Assembly (NCBI RefSeq): GCF_041435495.1
Contig: NZ_CP108645.1
Span: 45,829-109,828 of the forward strand
Direction: 5' to 3'
From: Streptomyces sp. NBC_01116
GTDB taxonomy: Bacteria > Actinomycetota > Actinomycetes > Streptomycetales > Streptomycetaceae
Length of the DNA stretch: 64,000 bases
Below, in pieces: positions 8,491 through 17,176 of the stretch. The notes beneath the pieces are model-generated. The model was not told the DNA's origin. It saw only the letters and a list, made by a program, of their open reading frames with translations, and did no database searches. Numbering within the stretch: position 1 is the first letter of the stretch; each line of letters begins with the position of its first letter. A program made the translations under genes and the position numbers.

Positions 8491-8991
8491 ATGCCCCACC
8501 GCCTCACCACCGAGCGCCTGGCCCTCTTCGGCACTCTCCTAGCGACCTTCGGCGAGCTGCATCCGGCCTGTGACCACTGGGCGCAGGGCTCGAAGACGGC
8601 CTCCCGGAAGCGGAAGTACGGCACCGCCCTGGTCCACGCCGACGGCACCCCAGCCACCCCGAACTCCACCCGGCCGACCATGACCACCAGCACCCTCGGC
8701 AGGCGTGCCGTCGCCTGCCACGTCGCCTCCTACACCGCCGTGCAGCTGGCCGCGACGATCGGCATCACCCGGGCGTTCGGCTACCGGATCACCCCGGCCG
8801 CCCTGCTCGCCGGTGCGGCCATCAACGCCGGTACGCACGCCGCGATCGACCGCGGCGCGCTGCTGCTGTGGCTGGCGAAGATGACCAAGAAGACCGGCTA
8901 CATCGAGCACTGCCAGGCGGTCCGCATGGACGACAAGGGCGCGCTCACCCGGGAGGTGAACGGGCCGGGCAGCGCGTGGATGGAGCTGGAC
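8491..8991 (+). pseudogene. 5' part of a DUF3307-like membrane gene split by a transposon
   Basis: ATG 8491 opens a frame (AGGAG 10 bases upstream) encoding a predicted multi-helix membrane protein: FGELHPACDHWAQ near residue 25, hydrophobic helices, then THAAIDRGALLLWLAK and GPGSAWMELD. Coding sense ends abruptly at base 8991 within the expected D-x-ALH motif. The missing tail (PALHRVIGIGAAAVTTW...) is found in frame at 13,760-13,840. Joined, the two pieces give about 193 residues. DUF3307-type proteins are small membrane proteins with an N-terminal D and a late DQxLH motif, of unknown function. Confidence 0.8.
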
Positions 8992-9004
8992 GTTCTCTGC
9001 ACCA
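8992..9004 (+). repeat. Left terminal inverted repeat of the recombinase transposon
   Basis: GTTCTCTGCACCA immediately after the host GAC at 8989-8991. It pairs with the right end at 13,743-13,755. Confidence 0.55.
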
Positions 9005-9012
9005 ACGTCGGG

Positions 9013-9495
9013 TCAGGTCAGCTCAACGAATCGGTGGACGCGAAAGGACGTCAGCTGGTCGGGTTCGATGCTTGCCGAGTCCACCCGGTAGCGGCCGGCG
9101 CCGAGTTCGAGAACGGTGCTGTCTGTGAGTGTCCCGACCTCAGTGCCGAAGTAGGCGGCGTCGAACATGACCAGCTCGCCAGTGGTGCTCAGCACGGGTC
9201 CTGCGTCCCACTCGGCGGTGGGAATCCCAGCCAGGATGATCTCAGCGACGCCCTCCTCGCTCTCCGCGTAGCACCAGCGGACGAGCACTCGGTGCTCGGG
9301 AAGGTAGGCGGTGGAGAGCGGTTCGTACCCGAGGACGAGCGCCTCGGCTCCGTCCGGCAGTTCGAGGACGCCAACGAGGTCCATGACCTCGCAGGCCCGG
9401 TCGTAGTCGCCCTCCGTTCCCGACCAGTGCGACAGCGCGGTGCGTGGAACCACGATGAACGGGCCGCCCTCCGTCTCCAGCCACGTCAACGACAT
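9013..9495 (-). CDS. Immunity protein 21 (Imm21) family protein
   Basis: A 160-residue soluble protein resembling Imm21, the antidote family of polymorphic toxin systems: WLETEGGPFIVVP at the N-terminus, DYDRACEVMDLVGVL, ALVLGYEPLSTAYL, HRVLVRWCYAESEE and a final GRYRVDSA strand. GGAGG lies 6 bases before the ATG. It sits 21 bases inside the left end of the transposon as cargo. No cognate toxin gene is visible nearby, so it would be an orphan antidote protecting the host from foreign effectors. The family call is from pattern memory. Confidence 0.6.
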   Translation of the reverse strand: MSLTWLETEGGPFIVVPRTALSHWSGTEGDYDRACEVMDLVGVLELPDGAEALVLGYEPLSTAYLPEHRVLVRWCYAESEEGVAEIILAGIPTAEWDAGPVLSTTGELVMFDAAYFGTEVGTLTDSTVLELGAGRYRVDSASIEPDQLTSFRVHRFVELT

Positions 9496-9590
9496 GTCGC
9501 CTCCAGCTCCGAGATCTCAGTTCCGACGCGACAGCGTATGCGCCGGGTCGGACAGGTCGGCCTCGTGCCTGTGGTGGTCGGGGGTGCCCG

Positions 9591-10067
9591 GTGACGAGCA
9601 TCGAACAGGTCGCGACGCTGGCGACGTTCGGGGCGGTGTGGGCGGTCCTCGCGGTCGGGCACAACCTGGCGGATCACGTAATCGGTCAGACCGACCGACA
9701 GGCTGCGGACAAGGGTGCGCCGTCGGCGACGGATGTCGCCGACGGCGTGAGCCCTCGGAGGGGCTGGGGTGCGTGCTTGGCTCACGTGGCCCAGTACCAC
9801 CTGGTCATGATCGCGCTGGTGGCTCTGGTGTGGGCCGTTCTGCCGCTGGAGCTCTCATGTCCCGGCCTGGTGGCCGGGTTCGCCGTCTCGGCGGTCACGC
9901 ATGCGTTCTTCGATCGCCGGTGGCCAGTCAGGTGGCTCCTGGAGCACTGCGGGTCGAAGGGCTTCGCGGAGCTCAAGGCGGGCGGGATGAACGGCATGTA
10001 TTTGACCGATCAGGCCCTGCATCAGACCGCTCTGCTGGTCTCCGCGTTGCTGATCACTGCTCTGTGA
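9591..10067 (+). CDS. DUF3307-like integral membrane protein, transposon cargo
   Basis: A 158-residue protein from GTG 9591 with about four hydrophobic helices. DUF3307-type landmarks are visible: GHNLADHVIGQTDRQAADKG early, HAFFDRRWPVRWLLEHCGSKG in the middle, and LTDQALHQ near the C-terminus. The gene interrupted by the transposon encodes the same landmarks, so cargo and target are homologous. It is divergent from the Imm21 gene (95-bp gap holding both starts) and converges with the recombinase gene, overlapping its end by 14 bp. Function unknown. Confidence 0.65.
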   Translation: MTSIEQVATLATFGAVWAVLAVGHNLADHVIGQTDRQAADKGAPSATDVADGVSPRRGWGACLAHVAQYHLVMIALVALVWAVLPLELSCPGLVAGFAVSAVTHAFFDRRWPVRWLLEHCGSKGFAELKAGGMNGMYLTDQALHQTALLVSALLITAL

Positions 10068-12507
10068 GAGGGGGCCGGGGATGAGGAAGTCCCAGGTCAA
10101 CGGTTTCGACTCGCTGGAAGCGGCTGGTCTGCTCGCGTTTGCTGCGGAGGAAGTTGAGCGTCAATTCGATTTCTTTGATCTCGCCCTGCCAGTCCTCGGC
10201 GAGGGCCCGCTTGCGGCGGGCCAGGAGGTCCTCCTCGATCTCGTTGAGGCGGGGCAGCATCTTGGGGTTGATGCTGAGCATTGGGCAGCGGATGCAGGCG
10301 TGCTCGTGTGCGCAGGGGGTTCCGTAGGGTCGGCCGCAGGAGCCGAGTTCGATGCGGCGCTTGTCGAAGTGCTCCTGGAAGTCGGTCCACTCCTCCGGGG
10401 TGGGGTCCCGGTACTCCTCCTTCGGCCGTTCGGCCCGGCGCCGGGCGAGGAACTGGTGGTAGTTGCTGATCACGTCCTCGTTGAAGACCGCGACGTAGCC
10501 GCGGGTGGTTCGGATATCTAGGTGGCCGAGCAGAGCGGCGCCGATGTGGATCGGCAGGCCGTTGTTGACCAGCTCGGTGGCGAAGAGCCTTCGGAAGTCG
10601 TGGGGTGCGAACCTGATGTCCTTGAACTGCGGGTGTTTCAGTGCGAGTTCGTCGCATGCTCTGCCGATCAGGCGCCAGACGGTGATGCTGGCCATGCCGC
10701 GCTGAGTGCCGCCGTGGAAGTTCTGGAACAGGTAGGGCAGCGGTTCGCTCCAGGTCCTCTCGTGGTTGTCGTAGCGGACGCAGACCGGGACGGTGCCGTG
10801 TTCGTTGCGGTGGCGCCGGATGACCTGGGCGACCACGTGGAAGAGCTCGGCGGACATGGGGATGATCCGTTCGCGGTCGCTCTTCGAGGGAGTGACAACA
10901 AGCAGAGCCACGACCTCGCCGTTCGGCCGCTGGTACTGCCGGACGCTGAGATGCGTCAGCTCGATCAGCTCCTCGGCCCGCAGGCCCGCCAGCCGCAAGG
11001 TCTCCACGATGGCCCACTGCCAGAAGGCATAACCCTCGTCCCGCGAGACGTGGACCAGTTCGCCGGTGGCGCGGTTGACCGCGCGGACCGGCGGGCGGTT
11101 GTGCCGCTGGTCCTTGGTCGAGACGCGCAGCCAGGTGACGCCCTCGGCAGCGAACTCCTCGCCGATCTCGACCGTGAGGGCAGCGTCCAGCAGGGTCCGC
11201 AGGCGGTGCCATCTGTCGTTGACGTACTTGGAGAGGATCGGCAGGAGGGGCTGGCGGTCGCGGGTGCGGTTGGCCATGCGTTCTTGCAGGCGGCGTCGGC
11301 GGACCTGGAACCATCGCAGGTCGGCGTCGCGGATCGGGCAGGGGGCGACCCACTTCGCCCAGCGTTCCGGCTCGGCGGCGGCCCAGCTTTGCAGGTCGAG
11401 GTAGAGCGCGCGGACGGCCATCAGTGGCCCGTCGACGTCAAGCCGTGGCTTGCCGTCGGGCAGGACCATCAGCCATTCCTTCCACTGCGTGAACGTCTCC
11501 TCCGTCAGCTTCAGGTCCTTCTGGTCGGGGTTGATCTTCTCGATCTGTTTCCAGAAGGTCCTGACCAGGAGGTTTGTCAGCCCTCGCAGGGTCGAGTAGT
11601 CCAGGTTCGCCGAGCGGCGGCGGATGTACTCGACCAGCAGGTCTCTCATCTCGCCGTTGTGCAGCTGGTGGCGGTCGACGGCTTCCTCGACGGAGACCTG
11701 CCCACGGGTGACGGCGCCGCGCAGGCTGCGGGGTGCCGACGCGGGGAAGTGGCCCATCTCGTGGAGGATCGGCCAGGCCAGGGTGCCGGCGAAGCTGGTC
11801 GTATCCCCGGCCAGCTCGTGCTTGCGGGACTCGACGGCGTAGTGCAGCAGGGCTTCGGGGGTCAGGTCCTTCAGGTCGATGCCGAAGACGGTCAACGCGC
11901 AGCAGACGTCGAACTTGGTCCGGGTCCGGCGTGCCTGGCTCATGGGCAGCTGGTCGGCCCGTCGGCAGAACTCCTCCAGCAAGGGGTCCTGGGCGACGCC
12001 GCGGAACCAGGGCGAGTAGTGGGAGAAGCGGTTGCTGCGGAAGCCCAGCAGGGTGGGACGCACCAGTCGCAGGGCGAACGCCTGGCCGGCCGCGCAGTTC
12101 AGCTTCATGCGCAGGGGCCTGTTGTCTCCGGCGGCATCCCCGACGGGCCGTCCCTCGTTGTGGCCGGAGGCTGCCCATCGCTCCTGCCACGTGTCTCCGG
12201 GGAAGCTGGCGAGGTGGCCAAGGAAGGCCCGCATATGGCCTCGCTGCTTCCATTTCAGGGCCTCGGACTGGGAAAAGTGATCAGCCGCAATGCTAGCGAT
12301 GTCCTCCGCCGGCGCTGTGCTGAAGTCACCCAACGAGCGGGGCGGCCGGGACGGCGGCGGAGGCGGAGCCGGGAGGATCGCGGTCGGCGTGTAAATGCCG
12401 TCCAGGACAGGCGCCTCGGCGTCATGGCGGCGGACCCGGTTCGTCGTCGGGCCCTTCAGTCGCATGCTGTTTCCGACCTCACTGCCCGGCACCGAACACC
12501 GCCTCAA
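10054..12507 (-). CDS. Large tyrosine recombinase (TnpB-like)
   Basis: An 817-residue site-specific recombinase. The catalytic domain shows LRLAGLRAEEL (first Arg), PHDFRR with His 636 and Arg 639, ALLGHLDIRTT (second His) and Tyr 671 in TRGYVAVF. A C-terminal cysteine cluster (CGRPYGTPCAHEHACIRC) looks like a small zinc domain as in Tn554-type TnpB proteins. The N-terminal 400 residues are a long helical region with core-binding character. Its start overlaps the end of the upstream recombinase by 29 bp, so the two are translated together. MRLKG at 12,465 is an alternative start. Confidence 0.8.
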   Translation of the reverse strand: MRRCSVPGSEVGNSMRLKGPTTNRVRRHDAEAPVLDGIYTPTAILPAPPPPPSRPPRSLGDFSTAPAEDIASIAADHFSQSEALKWKQRGHMRAFLGHLASFPGDTWQERWAASGHNEGRPVGDAAGDNRPLRMKLNCAAGQAFALRLVRPTLLGFRSNRFSHYSPWFRGVAQDPLLEEFCRRADQLPMSQARRTRTKFDVCCALTVFGIDLKDLTPEALLHYAVESRKHELAGDTTSFAGTLAWPILHEMGHFPASAPRSLRGAVTRGQVSVEEAVDRHQLHNGEMRDLLVEYIRRRSANLDYSTLRGLTNLLVRTFWKQIEKINPDQKDLKLTEETFTQWKEWLMVLPDGKPRLDVDGPLMAVRALYLDLQSWAAAEPERWAKWVAPCPIRDADLRWFQVRRRRLQERMANRTRDRQPLLPILSKYVNDRWHRLRTLLDAALTVEIGEEFAAEGVTWLRVSTKDQRHNRPPVRAVNRATGELVHVSRDEGYAFWQWAIVETLRLAGLRAEELIELTHLSVRQYQRPNGEVVALLVVTPSKSDRERIIPMSAELFHVVAQVIRRHRNEHGTVPVCVRYDNHERTWSEPLPYLFQNFHGGTQRGMASITVWRLIGRACDELALKHPQFKDIRFAPHDFRRLFATELVNNGLPIHIGAALLGHLDIRTTRGYVAVFNEDVISNYHQFLARRRAERPKEEYRDPTPEEWTDFQEHFDKRRIELGSCGRPYGTPCAHEHACIRCPMLSINPKMLPRLNEIEEDLLARRKRALAEDWQGEIKEIELTLNFLRSKREQTSRFQRVETVDLGLPHPRPPLTEQ

Positions 12508-13714
12508 TGTCGTCTGCGGCGTACTGGGTCGGCCACGACACCGGCTGAACCGGCCGGGCGTAGTAGGCCCCGAGCTTGTCCAGCAGGTCGTCCAGGCCGA
12601 CGGCCGTGTAGAGCTCGGTGGTGCTGATGTGCGCGTGGCGCAAGATCGTCTGTACTTCGTGCAGCTTCAGCTCCGGGTCCCGGGCCATCCGCTTCGCGGC
12701 GGTGTGGCGCAGGTCGTGCAGGGTCCAGTTCGCCCCGAGCACCTCGCAGGCTCGCTGGAAGACGCGGCGTGCCGCCCAGTAGGTCAGCGGGCGGGGCTCG
12801 CCCCGGCGGGTCCGCCAGACCGGCGCCCCCTCCGGCGGCAGCCCGTCCTCCTCCAGGTAAGCGGCCAGGTAGGCCAAGCCCTCCGGGGAGGTCGGGACCG
12901 GCTGCCGGGCCCGAGTGCCCTTGGAGATCACCCAGAGCTGGCCCTTGGTCCACTCGATGTCTCCGAGGCCGACTCCCAGCAGCTCGGACGCCCGCGAGGC
13001 GGAGGCGAGGTAGCTCGACAACAGTGCCTTGTCCCGGACGCACTTCATCTGTGCGAACAGCCCGTCCCACTGGTCATCGGGGATAGACCGCGGATGCCGG
13101 ACCGGCACCTTCGGCCGCAACCGGGCCCGCCGGTGCTGGTGGCGGACCTCCAACGGCGAACGGTGGGCCAGCGCGGCCCGCCGGGCCGCGCTCTCCGGGA
13201 CTGGGTTGACCACCGGGCCGCGGCCGAAGGGCTGGTGGAAGGCGTAGAAGCCGTGGACCACCGTCAGGTTGTGGGCGATCGTCGACGGCGCGTATCCGGC
13301 CCGCAGGGTGGGCTTGCCCGTCTTCGGGTTCACGGACCCGGCCGGGTGGCTGCCGGGGCGCCGTCGTTCGCGCTGAGGGTTGCGGGCATGCCGCAGCCAG
13401 CCCACCAGGGCGGCGGTCTCGGCCTCGGTGACCTGTCCCCATCCCACGTCCAGGGCCCAAAGCACCCGATGCCACCGCAGCAGGTCGTAGCCGTAGCTCC
13501 GGCAGGTCGCCGTACTGGCGTCGCCGAGCATCCGGTCCCGCAGGTAGGCGCTGACCGGCTCGATCTCACGGTCGGCGGCGTCGACCACCAGCCACGGCAG
13601 CGACGGTGTCGTACCCGCGACCACAGCCCCGACCCGCGGCAGCCGTACCCGCCCGTCAATCAGATCTCGATGAAGCGAAGGAGTCTCATGCATCCCAGCA
13701 TGCTCACCAAACAC
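12479..13714 (-). CDS. Tyrosine recombinase (TnpA-like)
   Basis: A 411-residue phage-integrase-fold protein. It has a SAM-like core-binding half and a catalytic half with SASRASELLGV (first Arg), LHDLRH at 332-337 (His 333, Arg 336), ILRHAHISTT (His) and Tyr 369 in ELYTAV. It is the first gene of the recombinase pair and starts just 40 bp inside the right end of the element. In Tn554-type elements, TnpA is the required recombinase and TnpB assists. MHETP at 13,693 is an alternative start. Confidence 0.8.
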   Translation of the reverse strand: MFGEHAGMHETPSLHRDLIDGRVRLPRVGAVVAGTTPSLPWLVVDAADREIEPVSAYLRDRMLGDASTATCRSYGYDLLRWHRVLWALDVGWGQVTEAETAALVGWLRHARNPQRERRRPGSHPAGSVNPKTGKPTLRAGYAPSTIAHNLTVVHGFYAFHQPFGRGPVVNPVPESAARRAALAHRSPLEVRHQHRRARLRPKVPVRHPRSIPDDQWDGLFAQMKCVRDKALLSSYLASASRASELLGVGLGDIEWTKGQLWVISKGTRARQPVPTSPEGLAYLAAYLEEDGLPPEGAPVWRTRRGEPRPLTYWAARRVFQRACEVLGANWTLHDLRHTAAKRMARDPELKLHEVQTILRHAHISTTELYTAVGLDDLLDKLGAYYARPVQPVSWPTQYAADDIEAVFGAGQ

Positions 13715-13742
13715 GGCCCCCGAGGCGACCAGATCAACCAGA

Positions 13743-13755
13743 TAGTGCAGTTAAC
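13743..13755 (-). repeat. Right terminal inverted repeat of the recombinase transposon
   Basis: TAGTGCAGTTAAC, whose complement GTTAACTGCACTA matches the left end at 10 of 13 positions. The host gene resumes at 13,757 (GAC, then CCC GCC CTC). Confidence 0.55.
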
Positions 13756-13759
13756 AGAC

Positions 13760-13840
13760 CCCGCCCTCCACCGCGTGATCGGGATCGGCGCGGCCGCCGT
13801 CACCACCTGGCTCACCACCCGCCCCGGCGCCCGCCGGTGA
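13760..13840 (+). pseudogene. 3' part of the interrupted DUF3307-like gene
   Basis: Encodes PALHRVIGIGAAAVTTWL and a short tail to TGA. This is the missing C-terminus of the fragment at 8491-8991: the family's ALH motif followed by a final hydrophobic helix. The stop overlaps the GTG of the next gene (GTGA), the original operon coupling now lost from its promoter. Confidence 0.75.
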
Positions 13841-14586
13841 CCCGCACCCGTCCGAAGCACCGACGAGCACTACTGTCCCGCCAGGCCGGAACGCCGGTCA
13901 GCCTCCCCGACGCCGTCGGCCAGGTCGTCGACCACCCCAACCCCTGCCGCACCAAGTGGTTCGACGAGAGCCCCTTCTCGTACTTCCGCATGGTCAAGCG
14001 GGTGGGCGAGGTCCTGGAGGACACCGGCATCTGGCCCGCCATCTGGCCGGTGCGGCTCTGGATCGTGGAGCCGGTCGGCGATGCCGGGAACTGGAGCCAC
14101 CAGCACTTCTCCTACCGGCTGCTCTCCCACCAGATCCGCGTACTGGAGGAGACCGACCCCTGGCCCGCGCTCGGTGCCGGCGGCCGGGAGGTCCTCGACG
14201 TCATCCACGAGCAGACCCCCGAGCGGGCCGCCCGGTGGGCCGCCGACTGGGACGCCGACCCCGAGGGCATGCGCGAACGGCGCAGGAACTGGCGCCTGTG
14301 CGGCACCCGGGACATCGGCCGCGGGGAGTGGGCCCAGACCGCGGCCGACATGACCGCCTACGCCAGCCGCGAGTCCGCCGCCCAGCGCTGGGCCGAGCAA
14401 CTGGCCACCAGCACCGTCGAACGGACCCTCGCCGCCGCCGACTTCAGTCAGGACGCGGTCGACTACGCCCGCTCCCGCGCCGTCGAGCTCACCGTCGCCG
14501 CCCAACACCAGACCCGGCTCAGCCCGTACGTCCTCGACGCGCTGCGCGGCGTCCGCCTCGATGCCGCGCCGACCGTCGCCGCCTGA
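13837..14586 (+). CDS. Hypothetical plasmid protein
   Basis: A 249-residue soluble protein starting at GTG overlapping the preceding stop. Trp-rich segments (WPAIWPVRLWIVEPV) and a helical C-terminal half are visible, with no motif I can assign. Being translationally coupled to the interrupted gene, its expression may now depend on sequence inside the transposon. It is followed 22 bases later by the Nudix gene. Backbone gene of unknown role. Confidence 0.65.
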   Translation: MTRTRPKHRRALLSRQAGTPVSLPDAVGQVVDHPNPCRTKWFDESPFSYFRMVKRVGEVLEDTGIWPAIWPVRLWIVEPVGDAGNWSHQHFSYRLLSHQIRVLEETDPWPALGAGGREVLDVIHEQTPERAARWAADWDADPEGMRERRRNWRLCGTRDIGRGEWAQTAADMTAYASRESAAQRWAEQLATSTVERTLAAADFSQDAVDYARSRAVELTVAAQHQTRLSPYVLDALRGVRLDAAPTVAA

Positions 14587-14608
14587 CCCAACTGACGGAG
14601 GAACCCAC

Positions 14609-15655
14609 ATGAGCAAGACCACCGCGACCGTCCGGGCCGTCCCCGACATGCTGCGCGCGTGGTCGGTGAGCTGGCCGCAGTACACGCCCACCGACGTCAC
14701 GCCCCCCGCCCTGCTCCCCGCAGCTCTGGCCCACCAGATGCCCGACTGGGCCGAAGCCGCACCCAGCCCGACCGACGTACGCGACTGGGACCGCCGCCAG
14801 GCCGACGCGCTCGTCCCCTACCAGCTCGACGGGCAGGGCCGGCCGCTGAACCCGCACGGGCGCACCGGCCACACCGGCAGGAACCTCGGCAAGTGGGCCG
14901 AGAACCAGGCCGCTGACCCGATCGTCGTCGCGGGCTACGGCCAGGAGCGCCGCGTCCTGCTGATCACCCGGTCCGACATCGAGGTGGAGGCCATCCCCGG
15001 CGGGATGGTGGATCCGGGCGAGACCGCTCCGGCCGCGCTCGTCAGGGAGCTCCGTGAGGAGACGCGCGTCGACCTGCGCGACCACACCCCGGTGATCCTC
15101 GGCGTCGACCTGGTCGACGAGTGGCGCAACACGGACCACGCCTGGGTGTCCTCGACCTCCGCGCTCTACCAGCTCCCCACCACGGTGACCGCCATCGGCG
15201 CCAGCGACGCGCTGGACGCCAACTGGTGGCCCTTCGTCAGCATCGAGCAGCTCGACGCGACGATCACCGCCGCCGGGCGCACCCTGTACGCCGCCCACCG
15301 GCCTCTCCTGCAACGCGCTCTCGACCACCTCGCCCAGACGGCGACCACGCCCCCCACCTCGATCGCTGAGCTGATCGCCCAGCACGCTACGAACCTCGCG
15401 CACCTCACCGAGGAGCCCCTCGCCGAGACCGGGTCCGACCTCATCGACCAGCTCCGCGAAGCCGAAGAGCGCCTCGACCAGGTCGGCATCTCGGGAGCCG
15501 ACGACCTGGGCACCGCAGCCGGGCTGCTCGACCAGGCGCTCGACGTGGAGCTGGACGGCGGCACACGGCTGGAGCAGCAGGTGTTCGTCGCCCGCGCCGC
15601 GGGCCTGCTGCGCGAGCTCGCGGACATGACCGCCGAATACCGCGCCATGGTCTGA
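14609..15655 (+). CDS. NUDT9-like Nudix hydrolase with C-terminal helical domain
   Basis: A 348-residue protein. GRTGHTGRNLGKWAENQAADPIV at about 86-107 is the hallmark of the ADP-ribose pyrophosphatase NUDT9 group, which cuts ADP-ribose to AMP and ribose 5-phosphate. The Nudix box starts at Gly 132: GMVDPGE, then seven residues and RELREET. The final Gly of the classical box is Arg here (EETRVDL), a common tolerated change. Residues 240-348 are an extra helical extension. The ATG has GGAGG 7 bases upstream. Likely role: clearing ADP-ribose-type nucleotides; the extension may recruit a partner. Confidence 0.8.
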   Translation: MSKTTATVRAVPDMLRAWSVSWPQYTPTDVTPPALLPAALAHQMPDWAEAAPSPTDVRDWDRRQADALVPYQLDGQGRPLNPHGRTGHTGRNLGKWAENQAADPIVVAGYGQERRVLLITRSDIEVEAIPGGMVDPGETAPAALVRELREETRVDLRDHTPVILGVDLVDEWRNTDHAWVSSTSALYQLPTTVTAIGASDALDANWWPFVSIEQLDATITAAGRTLYAAHRPLLQRALDHLAQTATTPPTSIAELIAQHATNLAHLTEEPLAETGSDLIDQLREAEERLDQVGISGADDLGTAAGLLDQALDVELDGGTRLEQQVFVARAAGLLRELADMTAEYRAMV

Positions 15656-15684
15656 CCCGGACACCGCCAGGACTGACGCCCGGT

Positions 15685-15718
15685 CGCTGCCCGCCCCGCC
15701 CGACCGGGGCGGGCAGCG
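15685..15718 (+). terminator. Hairpin after the Nudix gene
   Basis: A 13-bp GC stem (CGCTGCCCGCCCC and complement) with an 8-nt loop, 29 bases after the stop. Confidence 0.65.
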
Positions 15719-15763
15719 GCTCATCCGGACCGCCCTCACACCTCGCCCGCAAGGAGATGCCCC

Positions 15764-16744
15764 ATGAAACCGTTCCGCCTGGAGAACGCACTGCCCGTCG
15801 ACACGACGATCCCCGAGCCCTCGTTGGTCTGCCTGATCGGCGCGGCCGGTTCGGGCAAGTCGACCTGGGCCTCCACCTGGCCCGCCACGCAGGTCCTCGA
15901 ACTCGACAAGTTCCGGGCGTTCGTGAGCGATGACGCGGGTTGCCAGGAATCGACCGGGGACGCGGTGTCCGCGCTCCAGGTCGTCCTGGAGGCCCGCCTC
16001 GCGCGCCGGAAGACGACGGTCGTCGACGCGACGAACACCGGGAAGTCCGTGCGGGCCGACCTGATCGCGACTGCCCGCCGCCACGGCGTTCCGACCGTCG
16101 CCCTGGTCGTCCCGACCCCGGTCTCCGTGTGCGTGGAGCGCCAGGAAGGCCGGCCCGCGAACCGGCGCGTTCCCGAGCAGGTCGTCCGCGCGCAGCACGC
16201 CGCGATGGTCGCCGCCCTCCCCGGCCTGCCCGCCGAAGGGTTCGACCACGTCGTTGTCGCGGAGCACCTCTACCGCTTGGAGGAGTTGCTCCAGCCGCTC
16301 AGCGACGCCCGGCGCGCGGAGCTCGGCTGGGACGACAGCGAGGGCCTGGGCGACCTGCTCCTGGTCCGTCGCACCTTCGGCCCCGAGATCCTGCCGATGT
16401 GGCGCTGGCGCGACGGCTCGCAGCTCGCCGGCGGCGACCGCGTTGCGGAGATCCGCCTCGGAGCGGACCGCATCATCCTCGCCCAGCGCAACGACATCGA
16501 CGGCGAGGGCGACGTCGGCTTCGACGTCTTGGTCGGCTGCCCCGCCGACGACGAGTGCGAGGGCCCTGCATGGGTCCCGGCCTACAACGTCACCGACCTC
16601 CTGCGCGCCCTGACCGGCGAGCTGATGACCGATCCGGACGTGCGCTGCACCGTCCACCACCCGGAAGACGACCGGGACCTGGAGGACGACCCCGAGGGCC
16701 GCGCCGACCTCGAAGCGCAGGCCATGGAAGCGATCTACGGATGA
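15764..16744 (+). CDS. P-loop kinase of the polynucleotide kinase type with extra domain
   Basis: A 326-residue protein. Residues 20-34 read SLVCLIGAAGSGKST (Walker A 26-34). VVDATNTGKSVRADL at about 85-100 and a following Arg-rich lid helix match the AAA-type kinase half of T4 polynucleotide kinase-like proteins, which phosphorylate 5' hydroxyl ends or small molecules. Residues 200-326 form an acidic unassigned domain. AAGGAG precedes the ATG. The stop overlaps the next ATG (ATGA). Together with the Nudix and ASCH genes it suggests RNA or nucleotide processing. Confidence 0.7.
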   Translation: MKPFRLENALPVDTTIPEPSLVCLIGAAGSGKSTWASTWPATQVLELDKFRAFVSDDAGCQESTGDAVSALQVVLEARLARRKTTVVDATNTGKSVRADLIATARRHGVPTVALVVPTPVSVCVERQEGRPANRRVPEQVVRAQHAAMVAALPGLPAEGFDHVVVAEHLYRLEELLQPLSDARRAELGWDDSEGLGDLLLVRRTFGPEILPMWRWRDGSQLAGGDRVAEIRLGADRIILAQRNDIDGEGDVGFDVLVGCPADDECEGPAWVPAYNVTDLLRALTGELMTDPDVRCTVHHPEDDRDLEDDPEGRADLEAQAMEAIYG

Positions 16745-17082
16745 CAACCAACACCCGCGAGAACCCGGCCCCGACCACACCGGACACCGTCCCCGCGGGC
16801 TGCCAGTGGTTCACCGACCCCGACGGCGCGCTCTGTCTCGCACCGGGCTGCATGGCCCGGATCCAGGACCCCGACGCACAGTGCCTGTGCGACTCGCTCG
16901 CCGCCCGCCTCGACCAGCTCACCGAGAAACTGCGGGACCTGGAAGAGCGGCAGAGGTACGCGGATGTGTGGTGGCACGCCCTGAGCAGCGTCGTACGAGA
17001 CCACCCCGACAAGAGGGCGATCCTCACCGAGACCCGCGCCCGCACCGGTGCCGATCCCCGGCCACACCACCGCAACACCTGA
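16741..17082 (+). CDS. Small hypothetical Cys-containing protein
   Basis: A 113-residue protein overlapping the previous gene by 4 bases. It has CLAPGCMARIQDPDAQCLC, a loose four-Cys pattern, followed by a helical stretch LDQLTEKLRDLEERQRY that could be a short coiled coil. No known family. Confidence 0.65.
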   Translation: MTTNTRENPAPTTPDTVPAGCQWFTDPDGALCLAPGCMARIQDPDAQCLCDSLAARLDQLTEKLRDLEERQRYADVWWHALSSVVRDHPDKRAILTETRARTGADPRPHHRNT

Positions 17083-17105
17083 CGCCAGCAGCACACCAAA
17101 ACGCC

Positions 17106-17133
17106 CGGGACCGCCGAGGCAACGGCGGTCCCG
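17106..17133 (+). terminator. Hairpin between small gene and GGDEF gene
   Basis: CGGGACCGCC and GGCGGTCCCG form a 10-bp stem around an 8-nt loop, 23 bases after the stop. Confidence 0.55.
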
Positions 17134-17176
17134 AGCTGTTCCCCACCCGTGTATGAGACGAGAGGGAGACCTCAGT

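Larger units (their letters stand above)
8992..13756 (-). mobile_element. Transposon with two tyrosine recombinases, Imm21 and DUF3307 cargo
   Basis: A 4,765-bp insertion defined by reuniting the halves of the interrupted gene. The left end reads GTTCTCTGCACCA and the right end, reverse-complemented, GTTAACTGCACTA, so 10 of 13 bases match. GAC stands at both host junctions. Two overlapping minus-strand tyrosine recombinase genes occupy the right two thirds, an organisation like Tn554-type elements (TnpA, TnpB), which move by site-specific recombination. Cargo is an immunity-like gene and a DUF3307 membrane gene. No TnpC-like small protein is visible inside, although a broken one lies elsewhere at 44.2 kb. 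Confidence 0.75.
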
